The notes: generated by a model not told the origin, from the sequence alone. A DNA stretch of 60,825 nucleotides from Desulfosporosinus sp. FKB (GCF_002196705.1 NZ_NADJ01000025.1:1-60825), one strand, 5' to 3'; positions 18,347 to 28,742 are shown, counted from the first letter of the stretch. Program-made: numbers and translations.

Positions 18347-18790
18347 ATGGCGCTTGCCAGAAGCATCTTACAGAATTCAGCACTTTTAGCAGATCTCGCA
18401 CAGAAATCCGGAGGGATTGCCACATTTATAATGGCACTATTGATGGTGCTTTCAGGGCTGAGATGGGTTTTAATCGATTTTAGCCGCAACGAATCTCTGC
18501 CTAATGTAAACTATCGAGTTTTAGAAAAAATCCATTTCATTTTAGGTTTAATGATTTTCATTTTAGTGACTTATCACAGCATCTATTATTTTTTTACGTA
18601 TTTAGTTGAGCACACCGAAAATTCTTTAGTAGTGACAACGGGGCTTGGAGCATATATTTGTCTATTGGTCATTTTACACTTGGGACTAAAGTTACGAAGA
18701 AAGATATCTGCCAGTAAAGATTATCATTTGCACATATTACTGCTAATTGTCTTAATCCTGTTTATACTACTTCATTTAAACTTCAGCTAA
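18347..18790 (+). CDS. four-helix membrane protein, candidate di-heme cytochrome b
   Basis: A 147-residue protein with four predicted membrane helices (about 24-44, 62-86, 98-115 and 128-145). H63 and H77 lie 14 residues apart in helix 2, and H129 and H143 lie 14 apart in helix 4. That is the spacing by which two helices hold two stacked hemes in cytochrome b and ferric-reductase-like proteins. I infer a heme-binding membrane electron carrier. The start ATG has GGAGGTG seven bases upstream. It is divergent from the PucR regulator and the molybdoenzyme operon, which hints at a shared role. Confidence 0.7.
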   Translation: MALARSILQNSALLADLAQKSGGIATFIMALLMVLSGLRWVLIDFSRNESLPNVNYRVLEKIHFILGLMIFILVTYHSIYYFFTYLVEHTENSLVVTTGLGAYICLLVILHLGLKLRRKISASKDYHLHILLLIVLILFILLHLNFS

Positions 18791-18824
18791 TTAACACAGT
18801 AATTGCCGACTCGGCTATAACGAA

Positions 18825-19040
18825 CTAGACTGATGAGGTTGTCGGTGTTGCAAAACAACTTTCTGAACTTGCAAAAGTAGATGATATTGCGGCAATTTCT
18901 TCAATTTTTGATTCTACTTCTATATTTTTAAAAACGGCAACAACAGCCACTACCTCGTTAATATCGTTAAAGACTGGTGTGTGAATCGCACAAGCAGATC
19001 TTGCAATGAGTCCGATAATTTTCATTTCCTCCCTAAACAA
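18825..19040 (-). pseudogene. fragment of an unknown protein
   Basis: An open minus-strand frame of 71 codons. The part IHTPVFNDINEVVAVVAVFKN looks like a sensory-domain strand, but the frame has no proper ribosome site and the expected rest of a protein is missing. It stops right after FATPTTSSV. I regard it as a remnant; it could instead be a short real gene from an ATG near 19025. Confidence 0.35.
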
Positions 19041-19258
19041 CGATTGGTTTTGTATGTCGATTGATTCGATATATATTTAAAATTCCGAAAAGAATAGTTT
19101 TATGTTTCCTTGAAAATCATAACTATCCTATTAATTTATTGTTTCATTGTCAATAATAAAAAAGAGCTGTATCCTACAACTGAATGGTTCAGCGTTTTGA
19201 TACAACCCCATTATTCAAAATCATTTCGATTTGCTATATCTACACCTTGCTTCTTTAT

Positions 19259-19411
19259 TTATGCACCCAAATGCCCACCATACTTTTCCACGTTGCTAAG
19301 CATGATATCAAATTGTTCCTCGGTTAACTACTCAAATACGACTTTTTCCCACTCTCGAAACTCTTTGCGCAGTTCCTCATAGACTTTGTTAATTACTTTC
19401 CCTTGCTAATA
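19259..19411 (-). pseudogene. C-terminal remnant with an in-frame stop
   Basis: Directly after the cotJC-like gene, one frame reads KVYEELRKEFREWEKVVFE, then a TAG at 19328-19330, then LTEEQFDIMLSNVEKYGGHLGA and TAA. The sequence looks like real protein interrupted by a stop codon. I do not recognise the family. Confidence 0.4.
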
Positions 19412-19416
19412 AACCT

Positions 19417-19977
19417 TCATTCCAAAACCTGCAGACTCATCTTGTAATCATAAATCAATTCATTTTGTTCTTCCGGAGACCCGTTTTCTCGAATTAACAG
19501 CAGTGCTTTTTGGAGCAAACGTTTATGTACTCCTTCTCGATTAATTAAAAAGTTGATCATTTTCTTCATATTAGGATCTGTCGTTGATTCCAAATGTTGT
19601 TGATACAGTAGGGCGGCCCTGGTTTCTGACTGAATATCTACCTGCAGCATGGTAATATAGTCAGCATTTTGATCAATATAATTCAAAACCCAGGGAGCGC
19701 CTTGAGAATTCACACAAGTAAGCGGCGGCCCCCCTAATTTGCTAATAGCTGCAGCAATCAATTCCATATGCCCTAATTCTTCCGCTGCTATTAATCCCAG
19801 TAAATCCCGAACATACCTATTTGGCATGTTCGAACGCTGATTTAAGTACTGAATCGACGAGGAAATTTCACTATTTCGTCCGGCATAATGTTCCAGCAAG
19901 AGTTTGGCAAACCCGGGATCTTGCCGTTCAACATGTACCGGATAAAACAAATGCTTTCGATAATGAAACACCTTCAT
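19417..19977 (-). CDS. CotJC-like manganese catalase family protein
   Basis: A 186-residue ferritin-like protein. The carboxylate and histidine ligands of the di-manganese site are visible: E35-region helix, then AAEELGHMELI (about 64-74), then E in VDIQSETRAAL and EGVHKRLL. CotJC is a spore inner-coat protein related to manganese catalases, and the length fits CotJC rather than full-size catalases. The usual cotJA and cotJB partners are not next to it. A degraded partial copy of its 3' end occurs at 8517-8692. Confidence 0.8.
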   Translation of the reverse strand: MKVFHYRKHLFYPVHVERQDPGFAKLLLEHYAGRNSEISSSIQYLNQRSNMPNRYVRDLLGLIAAEELGHMELIAAAISKLGGPPLTCVNSQGAPWVLNYIDQNADYITMLQVDIQSETRAALLYQQHLESTTDPNMKKMINFLINREGVHKRLLQKALLLIRENGSPEEQNELIYDYKMSLQVLE

Positions 19978-20047
19978 CCCCCCTTTTTATCGAACCTTGC
20001 CATTATTATATGGGGGGAGACTCTTAGTGGTCACTCAAATCTCCAGC

Positions 20048-21310
20048 TCAATTCAGACCTTTGACACCAATATCCCGCCGAAAATGTGCTCCGGGGAAAT
20101 CAACGGTCTCCGCAAGAGCATAAGCTTTAGCGCGAGCCTCCTGCAGAGTTTTTCCCGCGGCCGTAACGCCTAACACCCGGCCGCCGCTGCTCTCGAGCAT
20201 TCCATTTTTCCTTTCCGTACCGGCATGAAAAATTACTGAATCCTTGTCCGTCGTCTCCGACAGGTGAATCGGGATTCCTTTCGGATACTTTGCAGGATAA
20301 CCAGGTGCAGCCATCACAACACAAACGGCAGCTTCGTTTTTCCACTCCAGCTTAACCTCAGACAACTGACCTTCAGTACAAGCCCATAATATCGGTAAAA
20401 GATCGCTCTTCAAGCGCTTCATTACCACCTGGGTTTCCGGATCGCCGAAACGAACATTGTATTCCAGAAGCTTTGGTCCTTGTTTCGTAAGCATTAGTCC
20501 CAGGAAAAGGACTCCTTGAAACGGAGTTCCTAATTCAGCCATAACCTTAAGCGTCGGATTGACAAGATTCCGCATTACCGATTCTTCAAGCTCAGTTGTC
20601 CAAATTGGAGGAGGACTGTATGTTCCCATACCTCCGGTATTAAGACCTTTGTCACCATCTAAAGCACGCTTATGATCCTGTACGGGAACCATTGGGCGGG
20701 CTGCAGTACCGTCCGTAAAACAGAGCAGACTAACTTCTTGCCCTTCAAGAAACTCTTCAACTAAAAGTTTTTTCCCTGCTGCCCCAAAATTTCCATCCAT
20801 GATTTCATCAACGGCCTGAAGCGCAGTATCTAAATCCATCGCCACGATGACACCTTTTCCTGCCGCTAAACCGTCCGCTTTTAGAACACAAGGGGCTCCA
20901 AGGTCCTTAATATAAGCTTTGGCCTGATCTGCATTTTCAAAGACTTCCCATTTAGCCGTGGGAATTTCAGCCCGTTCCATAATCATTTTCGCGAAGGATT
21001 TACTCCCCTCTAACTGAGCCGCGGCCATAGCAGGCCCAAAAATTCGCAGTCCGGCCTCTTGAAAAGCATCCACGATTCCTAAGCTAAGCGGATCTTCAGG
21101 GCCAACCAGAGTCAGGTCAATGTCTTCTTTTAAGGCAAACTCCACCAGACCTGAAATATCTTGGGCCGAAATAGGGATATTCCAAGGTTCAGTTCCGGCA
21201 TTTCCGGGTGCAACATAGAGACGTTCCAACGCCGGGCTTTGCAAGAGTTTCCAGGCAAGGGCATGTTCCCGCCCACCGCTGCCTATGACTAACACTCGAA
21301 GTTTATTCAT
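20048..21310 (-). CDS. purD: phosphoribosylamine-glycine ligase
   Basis: PurD makes glycinamide ribonucleotide from phosphoribosylamine, glycine and ATP. The 420-residue protein starts with a nucleotide-type loop (VLVIGSGGREHAL) and has the ATP-grasp domain with GLAAGKGV and the signature RFGDPETQV near 290. I chose ATG 21310 over the TTG at 21328. It is the last gene of the purine operon. Confidence 0.96.
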   Translation of the reverse strand: MNKLRVLVIGSGGREHALAWKLLQSPALERLYVAPGNAGTEPWNIPISAQDISGLVEFALKEDIDLTLVGPEDPLSLGIVDAFQEAGLRIFGPAMAAAQLEGSKSFAKMIMERAEIPTAKWEVFENADQAKAYIKDLGAPCVLKADGLAAGKGVIVAMDLDTALQAVDEIMDGNFGAAGKKLLVEEFLEGQEVSLLCFTDGTAARPMVPVQDHKRALDGDKGLNTGGMGTYSPPPIWTTELEESVMRNLVNPTLKVMAELGTPFQGVLFLGLMLTKQGPKLLEYNVRFGDPETQVVMKRLKSDLLPILWACTEGQLSEVKLEWKNEAAVCVVMAAPGYPAKYPKGIPIHLSETTDKDSVIFHAGTERKNGMLESSGGRVLGVTAAGKTLQEARAKAYALAETVDFPGAHFRRDIGVKGLN

Positions 21311-21346
21311 ATTCTCACCCGCTATCAAAAGTTACCTTCCGGAAAA

Positions 21347-22891
21347 TTAATGTTGAAAATGTCTGCGATGCGTAAAGACCATGATAATATTTAAACGATT
21401 AGCAGCCTCAATCACTTCGGGATCATGGATAGACCCCCCTGGCTGAATAATTGCTCGAATTCCTGCTTGAGCAGCAGATTCAATCGAATCCGAAAAGGGG
21501 AAGAAGGCATCGGAAGCTAAATATGCTCCTTTAGTTTTTTCACCGGCTTGTTCAACGGCAATCTTTACAGATCCAACACGGTTCATTTGTCCCGCACCGA
21601 CACCTAATGTTTGCCGGTGATCAGTTATGACGATGGCGTTTGATTTAACGTGTTTAACAACACGCCAAGCAAAATCAAGAGCCTTTAAATCGTTCTCTGT
21701 AGGTTTCTGCTGGGTAATAAATTCCCATTCATCAATAGGAGTTGTTCCTCGATCCACCTCTTGAACCAGATACCCGCCGTCAACGCTTTTCAGCATCACG
21801 CGAGGAGTCACTCGGTCATTCTCGCCTCTGCCAACTGCAAAGAGCCGGAGATTTTTCTTGGAACTTAAAATGTCCTGAGACTCCGGACTAAAATCCGGCG
21901 CCACAATCACCTCATAGAAACACTCCTTAATTGCCTCAGCAGTAGGACCGTCAACTACTCGGTTTAAAGCAATAATCCCACCGTAGGCCGAAACAGGATC
22001 TGAAGCCAAAGCACTTTTGTAAGCTTCTAAGGGCGTATTTCCTAAGGCCGCTCCACAGGGATTGGTGTGCTTAATGATGGCTGCAGCACATGAGTCAAAC
22101 TCGCGTGCAAGTTTCCACGCAGCCTCCATATCTACCCAATTGTTATAGGAAAGTTCTTTTCCCTGAAGCTGTTTTCCTCTTGCCAAACTGCCTAGGGCGG
22201 CCTCAGAATTAATATAAAAAGCGGCCTTTTGCTGAGGATTTTCGCCATATCTCAATTCTTGAACCTTTTGAGCAGTTAGACGCAGCGTCCTGGGAAAACC
22301 GCCGACCGGTTCAAGCTGCCGTTCTAAATAACCTGCAATCAGACGATCATATTCCGCTGTATGGGCGAAAGCCTCCGCCGCTAATCGCTTGCGCATACCG
22401 GCGGAAACAGTCCCTGTTTCACGCAGGACATTTAAGACTTCTTCGTAGGATTTAGGATTGACCAATACTGTAACCCTGCCATGATTTTTAGCTGCGGCGC
22501 GAACCATGGTCGGGCCTCCCACGTCAATGTTTTCGATAGCTTCCTCAAAGCTCACTCCCGGCTTGGAGATTGTCTCCCGAAAAGGATATAAATTCACGAC
22601 CACCAAATCAATAAATCCTATGCCATTTTGTTCCATCTGCTGGCGGTGTTCCTCAATATCCCGAGCCAGAATTCCGCCATGAATCAGCGGATGGAGGGTT
22701 TTAACCCGTCCGCCTAGTACTTCCGGAAATCCTGTGACCTCACTAACATATTTCACGGGGATATTGGCTTCATCAAGAGCTTTAAAAGTCCCCCCCGTCG
22801 AAATAAGTTCAAATCCCAACTCAACAAGTCCTTGAGCAAAAGTGACAATTCCCGTCTTGTCTGAAACGCTGATAATGGCTCTTCGCTTCAT
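21347..22891 (-). CDS. purH: bifunctional AICAR transformylase / IMP cyclohydrolase
   Basis: This 514-residue enzyme carries out the last two steps to IMP. The N-terminal cyclohydrolase (MGS-like) domain covers about residues 1-145 (SVSDKTGIVTFA; STGGT). The transformylase follows, with KHTNPCGAA near 275. The length is normal. Its ATG overlaps the purN stop by four bases. Confidence 0.97.
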   Translation of the reverse strand: MKRRAIISVSDKTGIVTFAQGLVELGFELISTGGTFKALDEANIPVKYVSEVTGFPEVLGGRVKTLHPLIHGGILARDIEEHRQQMEQNGIGFIDLVVVNLYPFRETISKPGVSFEEAIENIDVGGPTMVRAAAKNHGRVTVLVNPKSYEEVLNVLRETGTVSAGMRKRLAAEAFAHTAEYDRLIAGYLERQLEPVGGFPRTLRLTAQKVQELRYGENPQQKAAFYINSEAALGSLARGKQLQGKELSYNNWVDMEAAWKLAREFDSCAAAIIKHTNPCGAALGNTPLEAYKSALASDPVSAYGGIIALNRVVDGPTAEAIKECFYEVIVAPDFSPESQDILSSKKNLRLFAVGRGENDRVTPRVMLKSVDGGYLVQEVDRGTTPIDEWEFITQQKPTENDLKALDFAWRVVKHVKSNAIVITDHRQTLGVGAGQMNRVGSVKIAVEQAGEKTKGAYLASDAFFPFSDSIESAAQAGIRAIIQPGGSIHDPEVIEAANRLNIIMVFTHRRHFQH

Positions 22892-23505
22892 TCCAAACCC
22901 TCCTGTTGCAATATCTGAACTCGACGCCCCACCCGTTTAACGCTTCCAGAAACTAAGAGCCGGACGGCTTTAGGGTAAAGACGATGTTCTGCTTCTAAAA
23001 TTCTCTGAGATAAACTATCCTCTGTATCCGCTGTTAAGATAGGTACAGCCTCCTGTAAAATAATCGGTCCGCTGTCTAAACCTTCATCGACAAAATGAAC
23101 CGTACAGCCGCTTACTTTGACTCCATATTCCAAAGCTTGGCGCTGGGCATGAAGCCCGGGGAACGACGGAAGGAGAGACGGATGAATATTCAGAATCGGA
23201 AAATTGGCCTGTTGAATAAACTCTGATCCCAAAACCCGCATATAGCCTGCTAAGAGCAGAAGTTCAACACGATGTTTCCTCATCCAAATCAAAAGTTCCT
23301 CTTCTTGGGCTTGACGTTGGGGATAGTCCTTGATCGAAAAAGCCCCAGTTGGAATCCCATATTCCTTTGCTAAGCCAAGGGCAGCAGCTCTCGGCTGATC
23401 GGAACCGACTGCAACTATTTCAATCGGTAAGTCTTCTTTTTTTGAGGCCTCAAGCAATGCTTTAAAGTTGCTTCCTCTTCCAGAAGCTAATACTGCAGTT
23501 CTCAA
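22888..23505 (-). CDS. purN: phosphoribosylglycinamide formyltransferase
   Basis: PurN transfers formyl from 10-formyl-tetrahydrofolate to GAR. The 205-residue protein has ASGRGSNF at the N-terminus, the LLAGYMR segment, the catalytic [15 protein letters not shown] and [12 protein letters not shown] with the active-site D. The start is a TTG at 23505 that overlaps the purM stop (ATTGA), so it depends on coupling. Confidence 0.95.
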   Translation of the reverse strand: MRTAVLASGRGSNFKALLEASKKEDLPIEIVAVGSDQPRAAALGLAKEYGIPTGAFSIKDYPQRQAQEEELLIWMRKHRVELLLLAGYMRVLGSEFIQQANFPILNIHPSLLPSFPGLHAQRQALEYGVKVSGCTVHFVDEGLDSGPIILQEAVPILTADTEDSLSQRILEAEHRLYPKAVRLLVSGSVKRVGRRVQILQQEGLE

Positions 23506-24515
23506 TAGGTGACACCTACTCCGTGAACAACTCGTCCTATGACATGACTCAATTCACCCATCTCCTTGAGTTGCTGACGTATTGATTCTTCATCTTCCGC
23601 ACCGACAATGATGACAAATCCTATCCCCATGTTAAAGGTCCGATACATCTCGGGCCAGGCAACATCCCCTAAACGTTGAAGCAAATCAAAAACTGCCGGA
23701 CGTTTCCAAGATGTCGGATCGATCTGAACCCCCAGTCCTGAAGGCAAAATACGGGGAATATTCTCCGTAAGTCCTCCCCCTGTAATATGAACCATACCCT
23801 TAATATTCTGTTTTGCAAGGAGCGACAGAATAGTTTTAACGTAAATTCGCGTGGGCCTCAGCAGGGTTTCCCCCAAAGGTTCTCCCAATTCCGGCAGAAC
23901 CTCCTCTAAAGAATAGTTTTCAAACAATTTGCGAGCTAAGGAATACCCGTTGCTGTGCAATCCAGTGGAAGGCAGGCCAATCAGAACATCCCCGGCTTCA
24001 ATGCTCGACCCATCAATCAGCTGATCACGGTTGACCACTCCAACGGAAAAACCGGCAATATCATAATCATTCTCAGCATAGAAACCTGGCATTTCTGCCG
24101 TTTCTCCTCCGATTAAGGCACAGCCGGCCATTTCACAGGCCCGGGCAACTCCACCGACAATTTCAGCAACTCTTTCCGGATTCACTTTGCCAACGGCAAG
24201 ATAATCGAGGAAGAACAAAGGCTCCGCACCTTGAACCAAAATATCATTAACACACATAGCCACAGCATCTTGTCCAATAGTATCATGCCGATTCATCTGG
24301 AAGGCAAGACAGAGCTTTGTTCCCACGCCATCCGTTCCGGAAACCAAAACCGGATTTGAATACTTTTCCAGATCTAACTTAAAGAGTCCCCCAAATCCGC
24401 CAAGTCCGCCTAATACTTCCGGACGGAGCGTTCGGGCTACTGCCGGTTTAATACGTTCAACTGCATTATTACCGGCTTGTATATCAACACCAGCATCACG
24501 GTAAGAGTATCCCAC
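23502..24515 (-). CDS. purM: phosphoribosylformylglycinamidine cyclo-ligase (AIR synthetase)
   Basis: PurM closes the imidazole ring using ATP. I prefer the GTG at 24515, with GGAGG seven bases upstream, which gives a 337-residue protein beginning [16 protein letters not shown], the normal N-terminus. An ATG at 24545 gives a longer frame but would place the ribosome site inside the gene. The motifs [19 protein letters not shown] and HITGGGL are present. Confidence 0.95.
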   Translation of the reverse strand: MGYSYRDAGVDIQAGNNAVERIKPAVARTLRPEVLGGLGGFGGLFKLDLEKYSNPVLVSGTDGVGTKLCLAFQMNRHDTIGQDAVAMCVNDILVQGAEPLFFLDYLAVGKVNPERVAEIVGGVARACEMAGCALIGGETAEMPGFYAENDYDIAGFSVGVVNRDQLIDGSSIEAGDVLIGLPSTGLHSNGYSLARKLFENYSLEEVLPELGEPLGETLLRPTRIYVKTILSLLAKQNIKGMVHITGGGLTENIPRILPSGLGVQIDPTSWKRPAVFDLLQRLGDVAWPEMYRTFNMGIGFVIIVGAEDEESIRQQLKEMGELSHVIGRVVHGVGVTY

Positions 24516-24546
24516 ATTAATTCCTCCTAATTTTTCGCCCATCATT

Positions 24547-25947
24547 TTAGCCGCAGGAATTCTTTCCGCGGTTCAAGTCTGAAACAGGAATAGGGTAAGA
24601 GCCATTAAAACAGGCCAGGCAAACATTTCCTGTACCGAGGGCCCGCAACAAACCTTCTTCTGAAATATAATGCAGCGAATCAGCTCCAACAAACTTGCGA
24701 ATTCCTTCCATATCCATACGATTGGCGATTAGCTTTTCCCGTTCAGCTGTGTCTATTCCATAATAACACGGATAGGCCACAGGGGGCGAACTTATCAGAA
24801 AGTGAACTTCTTTAGCCCCTGCTTTTCTCACCATCGCCACTAATTTTGAACTTGTAGTACCACGGACAATGGAATCATCAATCATAACAATTCGTTTATC
24901 TTTAAGGACGCTCGCATTAGCGTTCAGCTTCAAGCGAACGCCTACTTCTCTCATTTCCTGAGTCGGTTGAATAAAAGTTCGTCCGACATAACGATTTTTT
25001 GTTAAGCCTTCAGCAAAAGGCAAACCCAACGTCGTGGCATATCCCAGAGCCGAAGCTGTTCCTGAATCGGGAACAGCAATAACAAGGTCTGCATCTATTG
25101 GACATTCACGAGCTAATTCAATTCCCATTTTCAAGCGGCTTTCCGAGACATTGATCTGATCGATGGTACTGTCCGGACGCGCGAAGTAGATATATTCAAA
25201 GGCACAAGAAGCACTTTTGTGTTTCGTTAAACCTGGACGGGAGTGCAGCCCATTTTCATCAATAACAACAATTTCACCGGGTTCTAAATCCCGAACGAAC
25301 TCGGCGCCGACGGTATCAAGAGCACAGCTTTCTGAAGCCAGGCAATATCTCTCACCTTTCTTCCCAATACAAAGAGGCCGGACTCCATGGGGATCTCTTA
25401 AACCAAAAAGTTTATCCTCTGCTAGAATGACTACCGCATAAGCCCCCCGCAAATCCATCATGGTTTTGACAAGGGCATCCTCAAGAGATTCCCGGCGATA
25501 GCGCGTAATCAGGTTGATAATGACTTCACTATCTGTCGTTGTCTGAAAGACGGCTCCGTTCAGGCCTAATTCTTCCCGCAATTCCGTGGCATTCGTTAAA
25601 TTTCCATTGTGAGCTAAAGCCATCATACCCTTTTGATAATGAACGACGAGGGGCTGGGCATTGGCCAACAAACTGGAGCCTGTAGTTGAGTAGCGAACAT
25701 GTCCAATTGCCATCTTTCCGTGTAAATTCTTAATAATATGGTTAGAAAACACTTCCGAGACAAGGCCCATTCCTTTATGAACTTCTATTGCACGTCCATC
25801 AGAAACAGCAATACCGGCGCTTTCTTGCCCGCGATGCTGCAAAGCATAGAGCCCATAATAGGTTAAACGAGCCACTTCTTGATTGGGCGCATAAATTCCA
25901 AAGACCCCGCATTCCTCATGCGGTTTGTCCAGGCTAAAGTCGAACAA
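24547..25947 (-). CDS. purF: amidophosphoribosyltransferase
   Basis: PurF commits PRPP to purine synthesis. In the 466-residue protein, twelve residues precede C13, the nucleophile exposed after propeptide cleavage ([10 protein letters not shown]). The PRPP loop [13 protein letters not shown] is present, and C-terminal cysteines ([16 protein letters not shown]) match the Bacillus-type enzyme that holds a structural [4Fe-4S] cluster. The start is TTG with AGGGGGG upstream. The family is feedback-inhibited by purine nucleotides. Confidence 0.96.
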   Translation of the reverse strand: MFDFSLDKPHEECGVFGIYAPNQEVARLTYYGLYALQHRGQESAGIAVSDGRAIEVHKGMGLVSEVFSNHIIKNLHGKMAIGHVRYSTTGSSLLANAQPLVVHYQKGMMALAHNGNLTNATELREELGLNGAVFQTTTDSEVIINLITRYRRESLEDALVKTMMDLRGAYAVVILAEDKLFGLRDPHGVRPLCIGKKGERYCLASESCALDTVGAEFVRDLEPGEIVVIDENGLHSRPGLTKHKSASCAFEYIYFARPDSTIDQINVSESRLKMGIELARECPIDADLVIAVPDSGTASALGYATTLGLPFAEGLTKNRYVGRTFIQPTQEMREVGVRLKLNANASVLKDKRIVMIDDSIVRGTTSSKLVAMVRKAGAKEVHFLISSPPVAYPCYYGIDTAEREKLIANRMDMEGIRKFVGADSLHYISEEGLLRALGTGNVCLACFNGSYPIPVSDLNRGKNSCG

Positions 25948-25976
25948 TTCTGTCCCCCCTTTAATTAGTGAGACAA

Positions 25977-26033
25977 GGCGAAAAGCCTTTAACTCGTTAA
26001 CTTATAGGTTAACTGGATTAACAAGCTCTTCGC
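25977..26033 (-). other. hairpin in the purC-purF gap
   Basis: The 145-base gap between purC and purF can form a long imperfect stem (GGCGAA...TTCGCC at the base) capped by a perfect GTTAAC/GTTAAC stem with a six-base loop. There is no T-run, so it is not a simple terminator. It could protect or divide the operon RNA. Confidence 0.4.
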
Positions 26034-26092
26034 CGCCCTCCTCAACAAACAGAATACCTTTGTCGTGACCTTACAGGTTTTGAAAATTTCCC

Positions 26093-26812
26093 TTAAGCGG
26101 ATGCCAGAACCTCTTTAACCCTGCGGAAGACTTCCTGATAGGCCTCTTCAACTTGCCCAAGGTCGCGGCGAAAACGATCCTTATCCAACTTTTCCCGAGT
26201 TTTTATGTCCCAATATCGACATGTATCCGGGGATATCTCATCACCTAAAAGGACTTGTCCGTTGCTTATCCCAAATTCCAATTTGAAATCAATCAGATCA
26301 ATGCCTGCCTTGACGAGAATATTACGCAATATTTCGTTGATCTTCAGCCCCATAGCCTGAATCTCCTTGGCAACCTCCAGCTTTGCCCATCCCATAGCCG
26401 CAACATGAGATTCGTTGACCATCGGATCTCCCAAAGCGTCATCTTTATAATATAATTCCACAACAGGTTGAGAGAGGACAAATCCCTCTTCCACTCCGAG
26501 ACGTTTTGACAAACTTCCTGCCACAATATTGCGGACAACAACTTCGAGGGGAACCATATCCAAACGCCGTACGAGCATATCCCGCTGCCCAAGCAAACGT
26601 ACAAAGTGAGTAGGAATTCCTGCTTTTTCAATTTCCGCAAAGAAAAGAGCTGAAAGCTGGTTGTTAACTTCTCCTTTATCCGCGATCTGTCCCTTTTTTT
26701 CACCATTGAACGCTGTGGCATCATCTTTATAAGCCACCCAAAAATAATCCTTTTCATCCGTTTCATAGACTTTCTTAGCTTTTCCCTCATATTTCAGCGC
26801 TAATTTTTCCAT
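26093..26812 (-). CDS. purC: SAICAR synthase
   Basis: PurC joins CAIR with aspartate. The 239-residue length is normal. The protein starts [18 protein letters not shown] and has the signatures [21 protein letters not shown] and LIDFKLEFG. The ATG has AAAAGGGG upstream. It follows purB by 82 bases. Confidence 0.97.
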   Translation of the reverse strand: MEKLALKYEGKAKKVYETDEKDYFWVAYKDDATAFNGEKKGQIADKGEVNNQLSALFFAEIEKAGIPTHFVRLLGQRDMLVRRLDMVPLEVVVRNIVAGSLSKRLGVEEGFVLSQPVVELYYKDDALGDPMVNESHVAAMGWAKLEVAKEIQAMGLKINEILRNILVKAGIDLIDFKLEFGISNGQVLLGDEISPDTCRYWDIKTREKLDKDRFRRDLGQVEEAYQEVFRRVKEVLASA

Positions 26813-26894
26813 TGTTGTTACCCCTTTTCAATTTTTTTATTAGATAATAAGCCAACACTAACAGGTGCTTTGCCACGATACATATTCGTTCCCT

Positions 26895-28190
26895 TTAAAC
26901 GAGCCCTAAACGTGCAAATATATCTCCTACATGTTTGGTGTGATAGTCATAGTCAAATAAGTTATCAATCTCTTCTTCACGCAGATATTCTCTGATGCCT
27001 TTGTCCCGACCGACTAAATTTTTAAATTGTTCCTTCGTATTCCAAGCTTCAAGGGCATTGCGCTGAACCATTGCATAGGCGTTTTCACGGCTAACTCCCT
27101 TTCCCACTAAAGCCAGCATTACACGTTGTGAGAAAATCAATCCAAATCCTTTATCAATATTGATTTTCATTTGCTCGGGGAAAACTTGCAAACGATCGAT
27201 TAACTGAACCATTTTATGAAGCATGTAATAAAGGGCCAGGGTACTGTCCGGCAAAATCATCCGTTCCGCCGAAGAATGGGAGATATCCCGTTCATGCCAC
27301 AAGGCAACATTTTCCAGGGCCACTTGAGCATTTGCCCGCACAACTCTGGCCATACCACAGATCCGTTCCGGAGTAATGGGGTTCTTTTTATGCGGCATGG
27401 CTGACGACCCTTTTTGCCCTTTGCCGAAGGCCTCCTCAACCTCATGAACGTCCGTTCTCTGTAAGTTGCGGATTTCGGTAGCCATCTTGTCAAGAGAACT
27501 GGCAATCCCCGCCAGAGTCGTCATATAGAAAGCGTGACGGTCACGCTGAAGGATTTGAGTGGAAATCAAGGCAGGTTTTAAATTGAGCGTTTGGCAGACA
27601 TGGGCTTCAACTTGTGGGTCCACATTGGCAAAGGTACCAACTGCACCCGAGATTTTCCCAACGCGAACTTCTTCACGAGCGATACTCAAGCGGTTTTTTT
27701 GACGCCGGATTTCATCATACCAAAGTGCAAACTTCAAGCCTAAGGTAATGGGCTCAGCATGAATTCCATGTGTTCGTCCCATCATCAGAGTGTCCCGGTG
27801 TTCGATTGCCCTGCGGCGGAGAACTGTCTCCAAGGCCTCCATCTTAGATAGCAGTAGATCCGTTGCTTCAACCATCTGCAGGGATAAAGCCGTATCGAGA
27901 ATATCGGATGAGGTTAAGCCCAGATGAATATACTTGGCTTCATCGCCTACATTCTCAGCCACATTGGTTAAAAACGCCAAAACATCATGTTGAGTCACTT
28001 CTTCCAACGCTTGAACCCGTTCCCATGTGAAGGATGCCTTTTCTCGGATTACCTCAACAGCTTCATTAGGGATCCTGCCAAGTTTTGCCCAACCTTCACA
28101 GGCGGCAATTTCGATGTTCAACCACAGAGAAAGTCGGTGTTCGTCTGTCCAAATTTCTCCCATTTCAGGAAGTGTATATCGGTCAATCAA
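26895..28190 (-). CDS. purB: adenylosuccinate lyase
   Basis: PurB removes fumarate from SAICAR and from adenylosuccinate. The 431-residue protein contains the fumarase-superfamily signature GSSAMPHKKNPI near residue 262 and the TSSDILDTA and GRTHG motifs. It starts with TTG behind AAAGGAG, eight bases away. Confidence 0.97.
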   Translation of the reverse strand: MIDRYTLPEMGEIWTDEHRLSLWLNIEIAACEGWAKLGRIPNEAVEVIREKASFTWERVQALEEVTQHDVLAFLTNVAENVGDEAKYIHLGLTSSDILDTALSLQMVEATDLLLSKMEALETVLRRRAIEHRDTLMMGRTHGIHAEPITLGLKFALWYDEIRRQKNRLSIAREEVRVGKISGAVGTFANVDPQVEAHVCQTLNLKPALISTQILQRDRHAFYMTTLAGIASSLDKMATEIRNLQRTDVHEVEEAFGKGQKGSSAMPHKKNPITPERICGMARVVRANAQVALENVALWHERDISHSSAERMILPDSTLALYYMLHKMVQLIDRLQVFPEQMKINIDKGFGLIFSQRVMLALVGKGVSRENAYAMVQRNALEAWNTKEQFKNLVGRDKGIREYLREEEIDNLFDYDYHTKHVGDIFARLGLV

Positions 28191-28218
28191 AGTGGAATCT
28201 CCTTTCTATTTCTCTACT

Positions 28219-28716
28219 TCAACCTTCGATTAATTTCTTTTGCAAAGCCTCATCCTTGGCTGCAATATCCGCTGCCATCTTCGCCCGGTAGTCCTTAATC
28301 TTTGCTCTTAAAGCACTATTTTCTGTTGCTAATATTTGAACTGCGAGCAAAGCCGCATTTCGAGCAGCGCCAATTCCAACGGTGGCAACCGGTATTCCGG
28401 GAGGCATCTGAACAATGGCATAGAGAGCGTCGACGCCATTCAAGGGGCCGCTGTTCATTGGGACACCAATCACGGGTAAGGTGGTTGACCCCGCAATCAC
28501 TCCAGGCAAATGAGCTGCCAACCCTGCACCTGCAATAATGAGTTTCCCTCCTTGATTCTCAAAAACTTTGACCCAATCAAGAGTTCGTTCTAAGGTTCTA
28601 TGAGCTGAAGAAATCTTTACTTCAAAGCCCACCTCAAATTGCCTTAGGATTTTAAGCGCATCTTCCATCACCTTGTAGTCTGAATCACTTCCCATAATGA
28701 CTCCGATCAGATTCAA
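28219..28716 (-). CDS. purE: 5-(carboxyamino)imidazole ribonucleotide mutase
   Basis: PurE is the first gene of the operon. The 165-residue protein has VIMGSDSDYKVM at the N-terminus and the SAHRTLERT, GAGLAAHLPGV and PVIGVPM motifs of the class I mutase. The start is TTG with GAGGG upstream. The partner PurK, which supplies N5-CAIR to class I PurE, is not encoded in this window. Confidence 0.96.
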   Translation of the reverse strand: MNLIGVIMGSDSDYKVMEDALKILRQFEVGFEVKISSAHRTLERTLDWVKVFENQGGKLIIAGAGLAAHLPGVIAGSTTLPVIGVPMNSGPLNGVDALYAIVQMPPGIPVATVGIGAARNAALLAVQILATENSALRAKIKDYRAKMAADIAAKDEALQKKLIEG

Positions 28717-28742
28717 AGAAATCCCTCACTTCCATGAAAATC

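Noticed and set aside
19110-19382. Plus-strand 90-codon frame
   Set aside because: No ribosome site, and the opposite strand carries a recognisable protein remnant in this interval.
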